From GJ-E10 sp035625725 (GTDB taxonomy: Bacteria; Pseudomonadota; Gammaproteobacteria; Burkholderiales; Burkholderiaceae_F), in assembly GCA_035625725.1 (NCBI GenBank), contig DASPPB010000044.1:14791-78790 (forward strand): DNA of 64,000 nt. Direction: 5' to 3'. This document shows positions 25,844-34,808 of the stretch, piece by piece. Numbering within the stretch: position 1 is the stretch's first letter; every line of letters begins with the position of its first letter. The position numbers and the translations under genes were made by a program. Below the pieces are notes generated by a model, which searched no databases, was not told the DNA's origin, and saw only the letters and a program-made list of their open reading frames with translations.

Positions 25844-28800
25844 ATGCAAGGTCGGGAGGAAGTGATCATTTTAGTCGACCCGCCGTCCGCGCCGTCGCTT
25901 GCGGCATTGCGCGCCCACAGCCGGCTTGCCGAAGCCCAGTGCGTGGCGGAGCTCCTGCGGCAAGTGCCCCTTTCGCCGCAGCGCTGGCAGGCCGCGCAGC
26001 GCCAGGCAGCCCAATGGATCGCCGCGCTGCGCTCCCATCGCGGCCGCGGCGCCGGGGTCGACGCCTTGATGCGGGAGTTTTCCCTCTCCAGTCAGGAAGG
26101 TGTGGCGCTGATGTGCCTGGCCGAGGCGCTGGCGCGCATACCCGATCGCGCCACCGTCGACGCCCTGATCCGCGACAAGCTCTCCCAGGGCGACTGGCGC
26201 GCGCATGTCGGTTCGAGCCGCTCGATATTCGTCAACGCCGCGGCCTGGGGTCTGATGGTCACCGGCGGGCTGGTCGCCACCCACAGCGAATTCGGTCTGA
26301 GCGCGGCCGTAAGCCGCATGATCGCGCGCGGCGGCGAGCCGCTGATCCGGGCGGGCGTGGACATTGCCATGCGCCTGCTCGGCCAGCAGTTCGTTCTCGG
26401 TCGCACGATCGAGCAGGCACTTTCGCGCGCGCGCGATGCCCAGGCGCGCGGCTACCACCACTCCTACGACATGCTGGGCGAGGCGGCCCTCACCGCCGCC
26501 GACGCGGCGCGCTATTTCGCCTCCTACGCGCACGCAATCGAGGCGGTTGGCGCGAGCGCCGCGCACGATGCGGGCAGCGCACGGGCCGACGTGCACGCGC
26601 GCTCGGGCGTATCCGTCAAGCTCTCGGCGCTGCACCCGCGCTTTGGCGGCTTGCAGCGCGAGCGCGTCGTGGTCGAGCTTTTGCCCCGCCTGCAGGAGCT
26701 GTGTCGCTTGGCCCGCCGCGCCGAACTGGGATTGACGATCGATGCGGAGGAAAGCGAGCGCCTGGAACTCACGCTCGAGGTCTTCGCGCAGCTTGCCCGC
26801 GACCCCGCGCTCGCCGACTGGGAGGGCCTGGGAATCGTCGTGCAGGCCTACCAGAAGCGCGCCCTGCCGCTGGTGGAATGGCTGGCCGGGCTCGCCGCGC
26901 AATCGCACCGGCGCTTTACGGTGCGCCTGGTCAAGGGCGCGTACTGGGACAGCGAGATCAAGCGTGCGCAGCTCGAGGGTCAGTCCGACTTCACCGTCTA
27001 CACGCGCAAGGTGCACACCGACGCGGCCTACTTGGCGTGCGCGGCGCGCCTGTTGGCTCACGGCGAACGGGTCTTTGCGCAGTTCGCAACCCACAACGCG
27101 ATGACGGTGGCCGCGGTGCTGCAGCTCGTCGAGGCCGCAGGGGCGTCGCGCTTCGAGCTCCAATGCCTGCACGGCATGGGTGAGACGCTCTACGACATGC
27201 TCGTCGGCCCCGAGCATTTGAACCTCGCTTGCCGCATCTATGCGCCCGTCGGCAGCCACGAGACGCTGCTTGCCTACCTCGTGCGGCGCCTGCTCGAAAA
27301 CGGCGCCAACTCTTCGTTCGTCAACCGCGTCCTCGACGAGAGCGTGGCGAGCGATGAGCTGCTCGAAGACCCCTTTCTCGCATGCACCCGCTCCGGCGGT
27401 CGCCCGCACCCCGCGATCGCACTGCCCGCGGAGCTGTTTGCGCCGGGGCGGCGCAACTCGCCGGGCATCGACTTGCTCGACGCGGCCAGCATGGAGGCTC
27501 TCGAGGAGTCGTTTCGCGCGGCAGCCGCCCAATCGTGGCGCGCGCATCCGATCCTGGCGGGCGAGGCGCCGGCGATTGACGGCGGCCACGAGCAGGACGT
27601 GCGCAATCCCGCGCGGCGCGCGCAGGTCGTGGGCCGCGTGCGCGCGGCGCAGCCGCACGAAGTGGCCTGGGCACTGCAAAACGCCCACGGCGAGGGTTGG
27701 TCGGAGCTCAGCTGGGCAGCGCGTGCCGCGGTGCTCGAAGACGTCGCCCTGGCCTTTGAGCGGCGACGCGGGGACCTGATGTGGCTGGCCGTGTGCGAAG
27801 CGGGCAAGACGCTGTCCGATGCGGCCGCCGAGGTGCGCGAAGCCATCGACTTTTGCCGCTACTACGCGCAGCGGGCGCGCGCGATGCAAGCGGCGCGCGA
27901 CGAAGCGCTCGGGCTGGTGATTGCCATCTCCCCGTGGAATTTCCCTCTGGCGATTTTCACCGGACAGATCAGCGCTGCCCTGGCTGCGGGCAACCCCGTC
28001 TTGGCCAAACCCGCGCAGCAAACCCCACTGATCGCGACGCTGGCGGTGCAGTTGATGCACGGCGCCGGTGTGCCACGCTGCGCACTGCAGCTGCTGCCGG
28101 GCGACGGCTCGGTCGGGGCGCTGCTCACGAATGATCCACGCGTGCGCGCAGTCCTGTTTACGGGGTCGACCCAGGTCGCAACACGCATCGACCGCGCGCT
28201 CGCGGACTTGCCGGGCGGTAGCGACGCGCTGCTGGTCGCGGAAACCGGCGGACAAAACGCGATGATCGTCGATTCGAGCGCGCAACCCGAACAGGTCGTC
28301 CAGGATGTGCTCACCTCGGCCTTCAACAGCGCGGGCCAGCGCTGCTCGGCTCTGCGGGTCTTGTGCCTACAGGAAGAAATTGCCGATGCGACGCTCGAGC
28401 TGCTCATCGGCGCGACCGCGGAGCTGCGTGTCGGCGATCCGATCGAGAGCCGAACCGATTTGGGCCCGGTGATCGACGAGACCGCGCGCCAGGCAATCGA
28501 GGGGCATCTCGGGCGCTTTGCCGACTCCGGGCTGCTGGCGCGCGCGCCGCTCGCGGCCCAATGCGTGGCCGGTACCTTCGTCGCGCCCGCGATCGTCGAA
28601 ATCCCGGCCATCAGCGCGCTCGAAGGCGAAGTTTTCGGTCCGGTGCTGCACGTGCTGCGTTACCGCCGCGAGCAGCTGGGCGAACTCGTCGAGGCCATCA
28701 ACGCGACGGGTTACGCACTGACTTGCGGCGTTCACAGCCGAATCGATGAAACGATCGACTTTATCGTCTCGCGCATCCATGCCGGCAACGTCTACGTGAA

Positions 28801-29527
28801 CCGCAACATGATCGGCGCGGTCGTGGGTGTGCAGCCCTTCGGCGGTCAGGGACTGTCGGGCACCGGGCCCAAGGCGGGAGGTCCGTGGACGCTGCCGCGT
28901 CTGCGCCGATCGACTCCGGTACGCTCGGTTGCACCCAAGTGGCTCGGTGCCCAGGCCGTTGCCCGGCCACCTGCCATGCTCGGGGACTTGCAGACCTGGG
29001 CGCAGGAGCACGGCCAGGAGGCACTTGCGCGCATCTGTCGCGCCTACGCGCTCGAGACGCCGATCGGATACCGGTTCGATCTGCCGGGTCCCACAGGCGA
29101 ATCCAACATCCTGCAGTACCGGCCGCGGGGACGCGTGCTGTGCCTGGGCGCCGATGGCAGTGCGGACTCGCGCTCTGTGCTGGGGCAACTCGCCGCCGTA
29201 TTTGCAACCGCGAACCGTGCGCTGCTGCCAGACGAAGCGCCGTTGCGAGCGCTGCTCGAGACGCTGCCGCACTCGTTGCGGGCATGGATCGACTGGAGCG
29301 CGCAATGGGGCGCGGAGTCCTTCGACGTGGCGCTGCTCGAAGCGGCGGAGGAGTCCGCGCGCGCGGCGCGCCGTGCACTCGCCCAGCGCGGTGGAGCACG
29401 CGTTGCGCTGCTGCGCCCGCATGCGGGTCGCTATGCGCTCGAGCGTCTGGTTGCCGAGCAGGTCGTGACGACCAATACGGCAGCGGCCGGCGGCAATGCT
29501 ACGTTGATGAGTCTGCAGCCGGCTTGA
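25844..29527 (+). CDS. putA: Bifunctional proline dehydrogenase / P5C dehydrogenase
   Basis: PutA oxidises proline to glutamate in two steps, with substrate channelling between a FAD proline dehydrogenase (about 150-510) and an aldehyde dehydrogenase (about 600-1050). Matches to E. coli PutA run through FSLSSQEGVALMCLAEAL, RLVKGAYWDSEIKRAQ, YQKRALPLVEW, PWNFPLAIFTGQI, ETGGQNAMIVDSSA and the catalytic Cys in GQRCSALRVL, down to a C-terminal NTAAAGGNATLM tail. The protein is 1227 residues and lacks the N-terminal ribbon-helix-helix DNA-binding domain, so it should not autorepress. The start is uncertain: ATG 25844 has no ribosome site. A GGGAGGA at 25854-25860 sits just two bases before GTG 25862 and would best suit a non-standard start at about 25868. 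Confidence 0.92.
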   Translation: MQGREEVIILVDPPSAPSLAALRAHSRLAEAQCVAELLRQVPLSPQRWQAAQRQAAQWIAALRSHRGRGAGVDALMREFSLSSQEGVALMCLAEALARIPDRATVDALIRDKLSQGDWRAHVGSSRSIFVNAAAWGLMVTGGLVATHSEFGLSAAVSRMIARGGEPLIRAGVDIAMRLLGQQFVLGRTIEQALSRARDAQARGYHHSYDMLGEAALTAADAARYFASYAHAIEAVGASAAHDAGSARADVHARSGVSVKLSALHPRFGGLQRERVVVELLPRLQELCRLARRAELGLTIDAEESERLELTLEVFAQLARDPALADWEGLGIVVQAYQKRALPLVEWLAGLAAQSHRRFTVRLVKGAYWDSEIKRAQLEGQSDFTVYTRKVHTDAAYLACAARLLAHGERVFAQFATHNAMTVAAVLQLVEAAGASRFELQCLHGMGETLYDMLVGPEHLNLACRIYAPVGSHETLLAYLVRRLLENGANSSFVNRVLDESVASDELLEDPFLACTRSGGRPHPAIALPAELFAPGRRNSPGIDLLDAASMEALEESFRAAAAQSWRAHPILAGEAPAIDGGHEQDVRNPARRAQVVGRVRAAQPHEVAWALQNAHGEGWSELSWAARAAVLEDVALAFERRRGDLMWLAVCEAGKTLSDAAAEVREAIDFCRYYAQRARAMQAARDEALGLVIAISPWNFPLAIFTGQISAALAAGNPVLAKPAQQTPLIATLAVQLMHGAGVPRCALQLLPGDGSVGALLTNDPRVRAVLFTGSTQVATRIDRALADLPGGSDALLVAETGGQNAMIVDSSAQPEQVVQDVLTSAFNSAGQRCSALRVLCLQEEIADATLELLIGATAELRVGDPIESRTDLGPVIDETARQAIEGHLGRFADSGLLARAPLAAQCVAGTFVAPAIVEIPAISALEGEVFGPVLHVLRYRREQLGELVEAINATGYALTCGVHSRIDETIDFIVSRIHAGNVYVNRNMIGAVVGVQPFGGQGLSGTGPKAGGPWTLPRLRRSTPVRSVAPKWLGAQAVARPPAMLGDLQTWAQEHGQEALARICRAYALETPIGYRFDLPGPTGESNILQYRPRGRVLCLGADGSADSRSVLGQLAAVFATANRALLPDEAPLRALLETLPHSLRAWIDWSAQWGAESFDVALLEAAEESARAARRALAQRGGARVALLRPHAGRYALERLVAEQVVTTNTAAAGGNATLMSLQPA

Positions 29528-29717
29528 CCGGTTCGGGCGCGTAATACACGTACGCGGGTTGCGGCACGCGCGAAGCCTGCCAGCGCTTCAGGTCGTCGGC
29601 ATCGAGCTGCCGATCCCACCAAAGCGCGCGGCCTTCGGCTTGACGGCGCTCCACATCCGGGCGACTCTGCCGCAGGTCGCGCAGAAACGCGGTCAGTTCC
29701 GACTCGTAGGTTGCCAT
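29499..29717 (-). CDS. DUF3460 family protein
   Basis: This small protein of 72 residues (MATYESELTAFLRDLRQSRPDVERRQAEGRALWWDR) has the compact helical pattern of DUF3460, a family known mainly from betaproteobacteria. Its function is unknown. It overlaps the 3' end of putA by 29 bases on the opposite strand and is 42 bp upstream of the metG stop region, reading away from it. The C-terminal Pro-rich tail is probably flexible. Confidence 0.85.
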   Translation of the reverse strand: MATYESELTAFLRDLRQSRPDVERRQAEGRALWWDRQLDADDLKRWQASRVPQPAYVYYAPEPVKPAADSST

Positions 29718-29759
29718 GGTCTCTTCCTTGTTTTCGTTCGTGCTCTCGCCCTTACTGCC

Positions 29760-31826
29760 TTACTGGATGCGCATGCCGGGCATGGCTCCCGGGTCGGGCT
29801 CGAGCAGATAAATGCCTGCGGGCTGCTCGCCTGGCGCGGCGCTGGCCGCCAGCACCATGCCTTCACTGGTGCCGAATTTCATTTTGCGCGGCGCCAGGTT
29901 GGCGACCAGCACCGTGAGCCTGCCAACCAGATCCTGGGGCGCATAGCCCGAGCGGATGCCGGAGAGCACTTCGCGCGGGCGCTCCTGGCCCACGTCGAGC
30001 GTCAGGCGCAGCAATTTGTCGCTTCCCGCCACGGGCTCGGCGGCGACGATGCGCGCCACCCGCAAGTCCATGCGCGCAAACTCATCCATCGAGATCGTCG
30101 TAGGCGCACCCGCATCGGGCCCGGCTGCCTGCGGCAGCGTCGAGGCGGGTGCGGCGGCCGAGGCTTCGGGGCCTGCGCCGGGGCTGGCAAAAAGCGCGTC
30201 GAGCTGGCGCTTCTCCACGCGTCCCATCAGGTGGGTGTAGGCGCCGATGCGGCGCAACGGCACCAATTCGCGCTGCCAGCGCAACTCGCCGCAGCCGAGA
30301 AATTGCTCCGCGGAGTGCGCCAGCGCAGGCAGGACCGGCTTGAGCCACAGCGTGAGGTACTGAAATCCCCGCAGGCAATACGAGCAAATCCGGTGCAGCG
30401 CCTGGCGCTGCGCCGCGTCCTTGGCGAGTTCCCAGGGCTTTGCCGCGTCGAACTGGCGGTTGAGCTGATCGGCGAAGGCCATCGCCAGCCGCACGACCTT
30501 GCCAAACTCGCGCGCCTCGTAGGCCTCGGCGATCTCGGCATCGACCGGCTCGGCCCCGAGCAAGGGTGCCTGCGGGTCGGACGCCGCGTCCAGCACGTGG
30601 CCGTCAAAGAACCGCGTGATGAAGTTCGCGGCACGACTCGCGATGTTGACGTACTTGCCGATCAAGTCACTGTTGACCCGCTGCAGAAAGTCCTCGGGGT
30701 GAAAGTCCACGTCCTCGACGTGCGCGTTGAGTTTGGCGGCAATGTAATAGCGCATCCACTCCGGGTTCATGCCCAGCTGCAGGTAGCGCAGCGGGTCAAT
30801 GCCCGTTCCCCGGCTCTTGGACATCTTCTCGCCGCTCACCGTGATAAAGCCGTGCACGTAGACGCGGTCCGGAACCTTGTAGGGTGCGCCTGCAAAGTGC
30901 AGCATCGCCGGCCAAAACAGCGTGTGAAAGTAAATGATGTCCTTGCCGATGAAGTGAATCTGCTCGGTACGCGGGTTTTGCAGCAGGGCCTCGAAGTCCA
31001 TGGCCTGGCGCGCGCAATAGGCCTTGAGCGAGGCCAGGTAGCCGATGGGGGCATCGAGCCAGACGTAGAAGAACTTGCCCGGTGCATCCGGTATGGGAAT
31101 GCCGAAATACGGGGCGTCGCGCGAGATATCCCAATCGGCCAGACCGGAGTCGCCGTCGAGCCACTCGCGCGCCTTGTTGGCGACTTCGGGCTGCAGCCGG
31201 CCGTCCGCGATCCATCCGCGCAAAAACGCGCGGCAGCGCTCGTCGGAGAGGCGAAAGAAGTAATGCTCCGAAGTCCGCAGCTCGGGCGCGGCTCCCGAGA
31301 GCGCCGATCTGGGCTGGCGCAGTTCGGTGGCGGCATATACCGCGCCACAGACCTCGCAGGCGTCTCCGTACTGGTCCTGGGCGCCGCAGCGCGGACACTG
31401 GCCGCGGATGTAACGGTCCGGCAGGAACATGTGCTTGACCGGGTCGTAGAACTGCTCGATGGCTCGGGTCGCGATCAGGCCCGCGGCGCGCAGCCGCCGG
31501 TAGATGTCTTGAGACAGTTCGACGTTCTCCGGCGACTCGGTGGAGTGCCAGTGGTCGAAGCCGATCAAAAATCCGTCGAGGCAGGGCTTGCGCGCGGCCG
31601 CCACCGTGGCGACGAACTGCTGCGGCGTGGTGCCGGCCTTTTCGGCCGCGATCATGATCGGAGCGCCGTGGGCATCGTCGGCGCACACGAAATGCACCTT
31701 GTGGCCGCGCAGCCGCTCGAAGCGCACCCAGACATCGGCCTGGATGTACTCCATGACGTGGCCGATGTGCAGCGCTCCGTTGGCGTAGGGTAGCGCCGTG
31801 GTCACAAAAAGTTCTCGTTGTGGCAT
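29760..31826 (-). CDS. metG: Methionyl-tRNA synthetase
   Basis: MetG charges tRNA-Met. The 688-residue product starts at ATG 31826 (MPQRELFVTTALPYANG). It has the HIGH motif at about 20-23, a four-cysteine zinc knuckle (CPRCGAQDQYGDACEVCG), the KMSKS loop (GEKMSKSRG, about 330-338), the anticodon-binding helical domain and a C-terminal tRNA-binding (Arc1p/EMAPII-like) domain (about 585-688) that also dimerises the enzyme. Longer upstream frames are not conserved. It is divergent from apbC across about 140 bp. Confidence 0.97.
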   Translation of the reverse strand: MPQRELFVTTALPYANGALHIGHVMEYIQADVWVRFERLRGHKVHFVCADDAHGAPIMIAAEKAGTTPQQFVATVAAARKPCLDGFLIGFDHWHSTESPENVELSQDIYRRLRAAGLIATRAIEQFYDPVKHMFLPDRYIRGQCPRCGAQDQYGDACEVCGAVYAATELRQPRSALSGAAPELRTSEHYFFRLSDERCRAFLRGWIADGRLQPEVANKAREWLDGDSGLADWDISRDAPYFGIPIPDAPGKFFYVWLDAPIGYLASLKAYCARQAMDFEALLQNPRTEQIHFIGKDIIYFHTLFWPAMLHFAGAPYKVPDRVYVHGFITVSGEKMSKSRGTGIDPLRYLQLGMNPEWMRYYIAAKLNAHVEDVDFHPEDFLQRVNSDLIGKYVNIASRAANFITRFFDGHVLDAASDPQAPLLGAEPVDAEIAEAYEAREFGKVVRLAMAFADQLNRQFDAAKPWELAKDAAQRQALHRICSYCLRGFQYLTLWLKPVLPALAHSAEQFLGCGELRWQRELVPLRRIGAYTHLMGRVEKRQLDALFASPGAGPEASAAAPASTLPQAAGPDAGAPTTISMDEFARMDLRVARIVAAEPVAGSDKLLRLTLDVGQERPREVLSGIRSGYAPQDLVGRLTVLVANLAPRKMKFGTSEGMVLAASAAPGEQPAGIYLLEPDPGAMPGMRIQ

Positions 31827-31966
31827 CTGCGACGTGTGGGGGAGCGAGCTCACCGCCCAAGGCAGCCGCAGTCTATCAGCCGGTAGGGTCTTGGCCTGCC
31901 GCCGGTACCGTATGCTTGCGCTTTTTTCAGCGACAGTGCAGGCGCGCAGCGTCTCGCGGCAACGAC

Positions 31967-33052
31967 ATGGCAATGGAACTCGAGCAAGTCAAGAGCGTAC
32001 TGGCAGCGGTCGTCGATCCCAACACCGGCAAGGATCTCGTGAGTTCGCGCGAGGTCTCTAAGGTGGAGGTGGCGGGCGGCGTCGTGCGCGTGGAAGTCGA
32101 GCTGGGCTATCCGGCGGCGAGTCAAATCGAACCGATGCGCGCGCGCATCACGCAGGCGCTGCAAGCCGCCGGTGCCGACGCACCGCACGTGGAGGTGCGC
32201 GCAAAAATCGTTGCGCACACGGTGCAGCGGGGTCTCAAAGTCATGCCCAACGTGCGCAACATCATTGCCGTGGCCTCGGGCAAGGGCGGCGTGGGCAAGA
32301 GCACCGTGGCCGCCAACCTGGCGCTGGCACTGGCGGCCGAGGGTGCGCGCGTGGGCATGCTCGACGCCGATATCTACGGACCCAGCCAGCCCACCATGTT
32401 GGGGATCGCGGGCCAGCCCACGAGCAAGGACGGCAAGACCTTCGATCCGCTGGAGGGCCACGGAATCCAGGCCAGTTCGATCGGCTTTCTTATCGATCCG
32501 GCCCAACCCATGATCTGGCGCGGACCGATGGTGACCTCGGCGCTGCAGCAGCTGCTCACGCTCACCAACTGGCGCGACCTCGACTATCTGGTGATCGATA
32601 TGCCTCCGGGAACGGGCGACATACAGCTCACCCTCGCGCAGCAAGTTCCCGTCACCGGCGCGGTCATCGTGACCACACCGCAGGACATCGCCCTGCTCGA
32701 CGCGGCCAAGGGACTGCGCATGTTCGAGAAGGTGGGCGTGCCGATTCTGGGTATCGTCGAGAACATGGCGACCCACATCTGTTCGCGCTGCGGCTACGAA
32801 GAGCACATCTTCGGGGCCGGCGGTGCGGCCAAAATGGCCCACCAATATTCGGTCGAGGTGCTGGGCTCGCTGCCGCTGGACATTCGCATCCGCGAGCACG
32901 CCGACAGCGGAAGACCCACGGTTGTGGCCGACCCCGAGGGCGAGATCGCTTGCACCTACAAGGCGATCGCGCGCCGGATCGCCATTCGCATCGCCGAGCG
33001 CGCACGCGATCTCTCGGCGAAGATGCCGGCCATCAAGATCTCCAACACGTAA
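31967..33052 (+). CDS. apbC: Iron-sulfur carrier ATPase Mrp/ApbC
   Basis: ApbC holds and transfers Fe-S clusters. The 361-residue protein has an N-terminal MIP18-like (DUF59) domain (1-85). A P-loop ATPase domain follows, with GKGGVGKS (105-112), DADIYGPSQPTMLG and DYLVIDMPPGTGD. The bridging CxxC pair (C272, C275 in HICSRCGYEEHIFG) can bind a cluster at the dimer interface. In related betaproteobacteria metG, apbC and dcd sit together; here a block of accessory genes separates apbC from dcd. It is convergent with xdhC, with seven bases between them. Confidence 0.93.
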   Translation: MAMELEQVKSVLAAVVDPNTGKDLVSSREVSKVEVAGGVVRVEVELGYPAASQIEPMRARITQALQAAGADAPHVEVRAKIVAHTVQRGLKVMPNVRNIIAVASGKGGVGKSTVAANLALALAAEGARVGMLDADIYGPSQPTMLGIAGQPTSKDGKTFDPLEGHGIQASSIGFLIDPAQPMIWRGPMVTSALQQLLTLTNWRDLDYLVIDMPPGTGDIQLTLAQQVPVTGAVIVTTPQDIALLDAAKGLRMFEKVGVPILGIVENMATHICSRCGYEEHIFGAGGAAKMAHQYSVEVLGSLPLDIRIREHADSGRPTVVADPEGEIACTYKAIARRIAIRIAERARDLSAKMPAIKISNT

Positions 33053-33059
33053 AGCGCGA

Positions 33060-34064
33060 CTAGGGGATCGCGCAGCCCGATTCCACCGTCGCCACGGAGG
33101 CTGCGGCAACGGGCTGCGGAATTCGGTAGCCGTACTTGACCGCCGTGAGCTCGGCCAGGATGGAAACGGCGATTTCCGAGGGGGTGCGCGCGCCGTTTTT
33201 GAGCCCCACGGGCCCGAAGAGGCGAGCGAGTTCCGCATCGGTGACCCCGAACTCCTTGAGGCGCTCCTTGCGCTTGTCTTGGTTCTTGCGCGATCCGATG
33301 GCTCCGACGTAAAACGCCGGAGAGTGCAGCGCCTCGATGAGCGCGAGATCATCGAGCTTGGGGTCGTGCGTGAGCGCGACGATTGCCGTGTGCCGGTCCG
33401 GATGGCATTCGATGACCGTGTCATCGGGCATGGTGCGAACGAGCGTCGTGCCGGCAACGGACCAGGCATCCGCATATTCTTCTCGCGGATCGCAGATGAG
33501 CACCTGGTAGTCGAGGGCGAGCGCCATTTCCGCGAGGTACTGGGTGAGCTGCCCCGCACCGATGAGCAGCAGCCGCCACGTCGGTCCGTGAACGCTCACG
33601 AGCGCCGCGTCATCGACTGACAGCGCCGCATAACCTTGCCCGTCGCTAAGGGAAACTTCGCCCGTGCGCAAATCCAGACGCCGTGCGACCTGCTGGCCGG
33701 CGGCCACGCGCTCGAGCAGCTCGTCGATTCTCGATTGCTGACCCAGAGGCTCGAGCACCAGCTCGATCGTTCCGCCGCAGGGCAAGCCAAAGCGTGTGGC
33801 CTCTTCCGCGCTTACGCCGTACTTGACCCGTTGCGGACGCTCCAGCGCCAGCGCACCGGCGCGCACCCGATCGATGAGGTCGTCCTCGATGCATCCCCCC
33901 GAGACCGACCCGACGACCTGTCCGTCGCTGCGGATCCCGACCAGCGCGCCCACCGGTCTGGGCGCCGATCCCCACGTGCGCACCACGGTTCCCATCACGC
34001 CACGCTGACTGGCGTGGATCCATTCTTGTGCTTTTTTCAGCACCTGCGTGTCTACACTGTCCAT
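33060..34064 (-). CDS. XdhC/CoxI-family molybdenum-enzyme maturation factor
   Basis: XdhC proteins bind molybdopterin cofactor, promote its sulfuration and hand it to molybdenum hydroxylases. This 334-residue protein has the N-terminal XdhC/CoxI domain (GTVVRTWGSAPRPVGALVGI, SVSGGCIEDDL, FGLPCGGTIELVLEP) and a C-terminal Rossmann domain (LLIGAGQLTQYLAEMALAL, YVGAIGSRKN). ATG 34064 is taken because GAGGA lies before it and upstream residues are not conserved. It is divergent from the coxS-like gene, so it likely matures that enzyme. Confidence 0.88.
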   Translation of the reverse strand: MDSVDTQVLKKAQEWIHASQRGVMGTVVRTWGSAPRPVGALVGIRSDGQVVGSVSGGCIEDDLIDRVRAGALALERPQRVKYGVSAEEATRFGLPCGGTIELVLEPLGQQSRIDELLERVAAGQQVARRLDLRTGEVSLSDGQGYAALSVDDAALVSVHGPTWRLLLIGAGQLTQYLAEMALALDYQVLICDPREEYADAWSVAGTTLVRTMPDDTVIECHPDRHTAIVALTHDPKLDDLALIEALHSPAFYVGAIGSRKNQDKRKERLKEFGVTDAELARLFGPVGLKNGARTPSEIAVSILAELTAVKYGYRIPQPVAAASVATVESGCAIP

Positions 34065-34324
34065 GTCCTCTTCCCGCTGCTTGACCCTGTCGGGACAGTA
34101 ACGATGCCAGATTGGCGGCGCTTTGCAACGCGCTGCTTCGGCCGCGCGGCTGCCCGCAATAACCACAATAACAGCGTGTCCTGGTGCGGTCTTGCGAAAG
34201 TGCAAGACCCGTTTGACGTCGTCCTATTGCACCGCACAACCAAGATCGCGGCCTCCGCGCTGCCTCTTCGGACTATGATCGGTGCGCCGCAACCGCAGTT
34301 CCGTCAATGGGAGGACTAGAGAAG

Positions 34325-34798
34325 ATGACGCAAAAAATTCAACTTCAGGTCAACGGGAGGGCCGTATCGGCCGAGGTGAGCGCAACCACCTTGCTTTCCA
34401 CGTTCTTGCGCGAGCAACTGCGCCTGACGGGAACGCACATCGGCTGCGATACCGCTCAGTGTGGCGCCTGCACGGTTCATATCGACGGGCGCGCGGTCAA
34501 GAGCTGCAACGTGCTGGCGGTGCAAGCGACGGGCAGCGCGGTCACAACCATCGAAGGAATCTCGCCCGCGGACGGTTCACTGCACCCGATGCAGCAGGCG
34601 TTTCGTGCCTGCCACGGCTTGCAGTGCGGCTTTTGCACGCCGGGCATGGTGATGAGCGCGCTCGACCTCGTCGCGCATCATCCGCACGCGACCGAGGAGC
34701 AGATCCGAGCGGGCCTGGATGGCAATTTCTGCCGCTGCACGGGCTACCAGAATATCGTCAAGGCCGTCGCGCAGGGCGCGAAGGCCATGGGCTTGTGA
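34325..34798 (+). CDS. Molybdenum hydroxylase [2Fe-2S] subunit (CoxS-like)
   Basis: This is the small subunit, which passes electrons from the Mo centre to FAD. In 157 residues it has a plant-ferredoxin-type cluster (C41, C46, C49, C61 in GCDTAQCGACTVH and SC) and the helical domain cluster (C101, C104 in QCGFCTPGM; C136, C138 in CRCTGY). All eight ligands are present. ATG 34325 follows a GGGAGGA region; an in-frame ATG six codons upstream lacks this spacing. It heads a co-directional S-L-M-D-E-G set, the order usual for form-II CoxL-like enzymes. Confidence 0.9.
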   Translation: MTQKIQLQVNGRAVSAEVSATTLLSTFLREQLRLTGTHIGCDTAQCGACTVHIDGRAVKSCNVLAVQATGSAVTTIEGISPADGSLHPMQQAFRACHGLQCGFCTPGMVMSALDLVAHHPHATEEQIRAGLDGNFCRCTGYQNIVKAVAQGAKAMGL

Positions 34799-34808
34799 GG
34801 AGGCAGCC

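Noticed and set aside
25871..28285. Minus-strand open frame of about 800 codons opposite putA
   Set aside because: Shadow of putA; no recognisable motif and no ribosome site.
29559..31793. Plus-strand open frame opposite metG
   Set aside because: Antisense to metG, Arg/Val/Leu-rich and without a domain.
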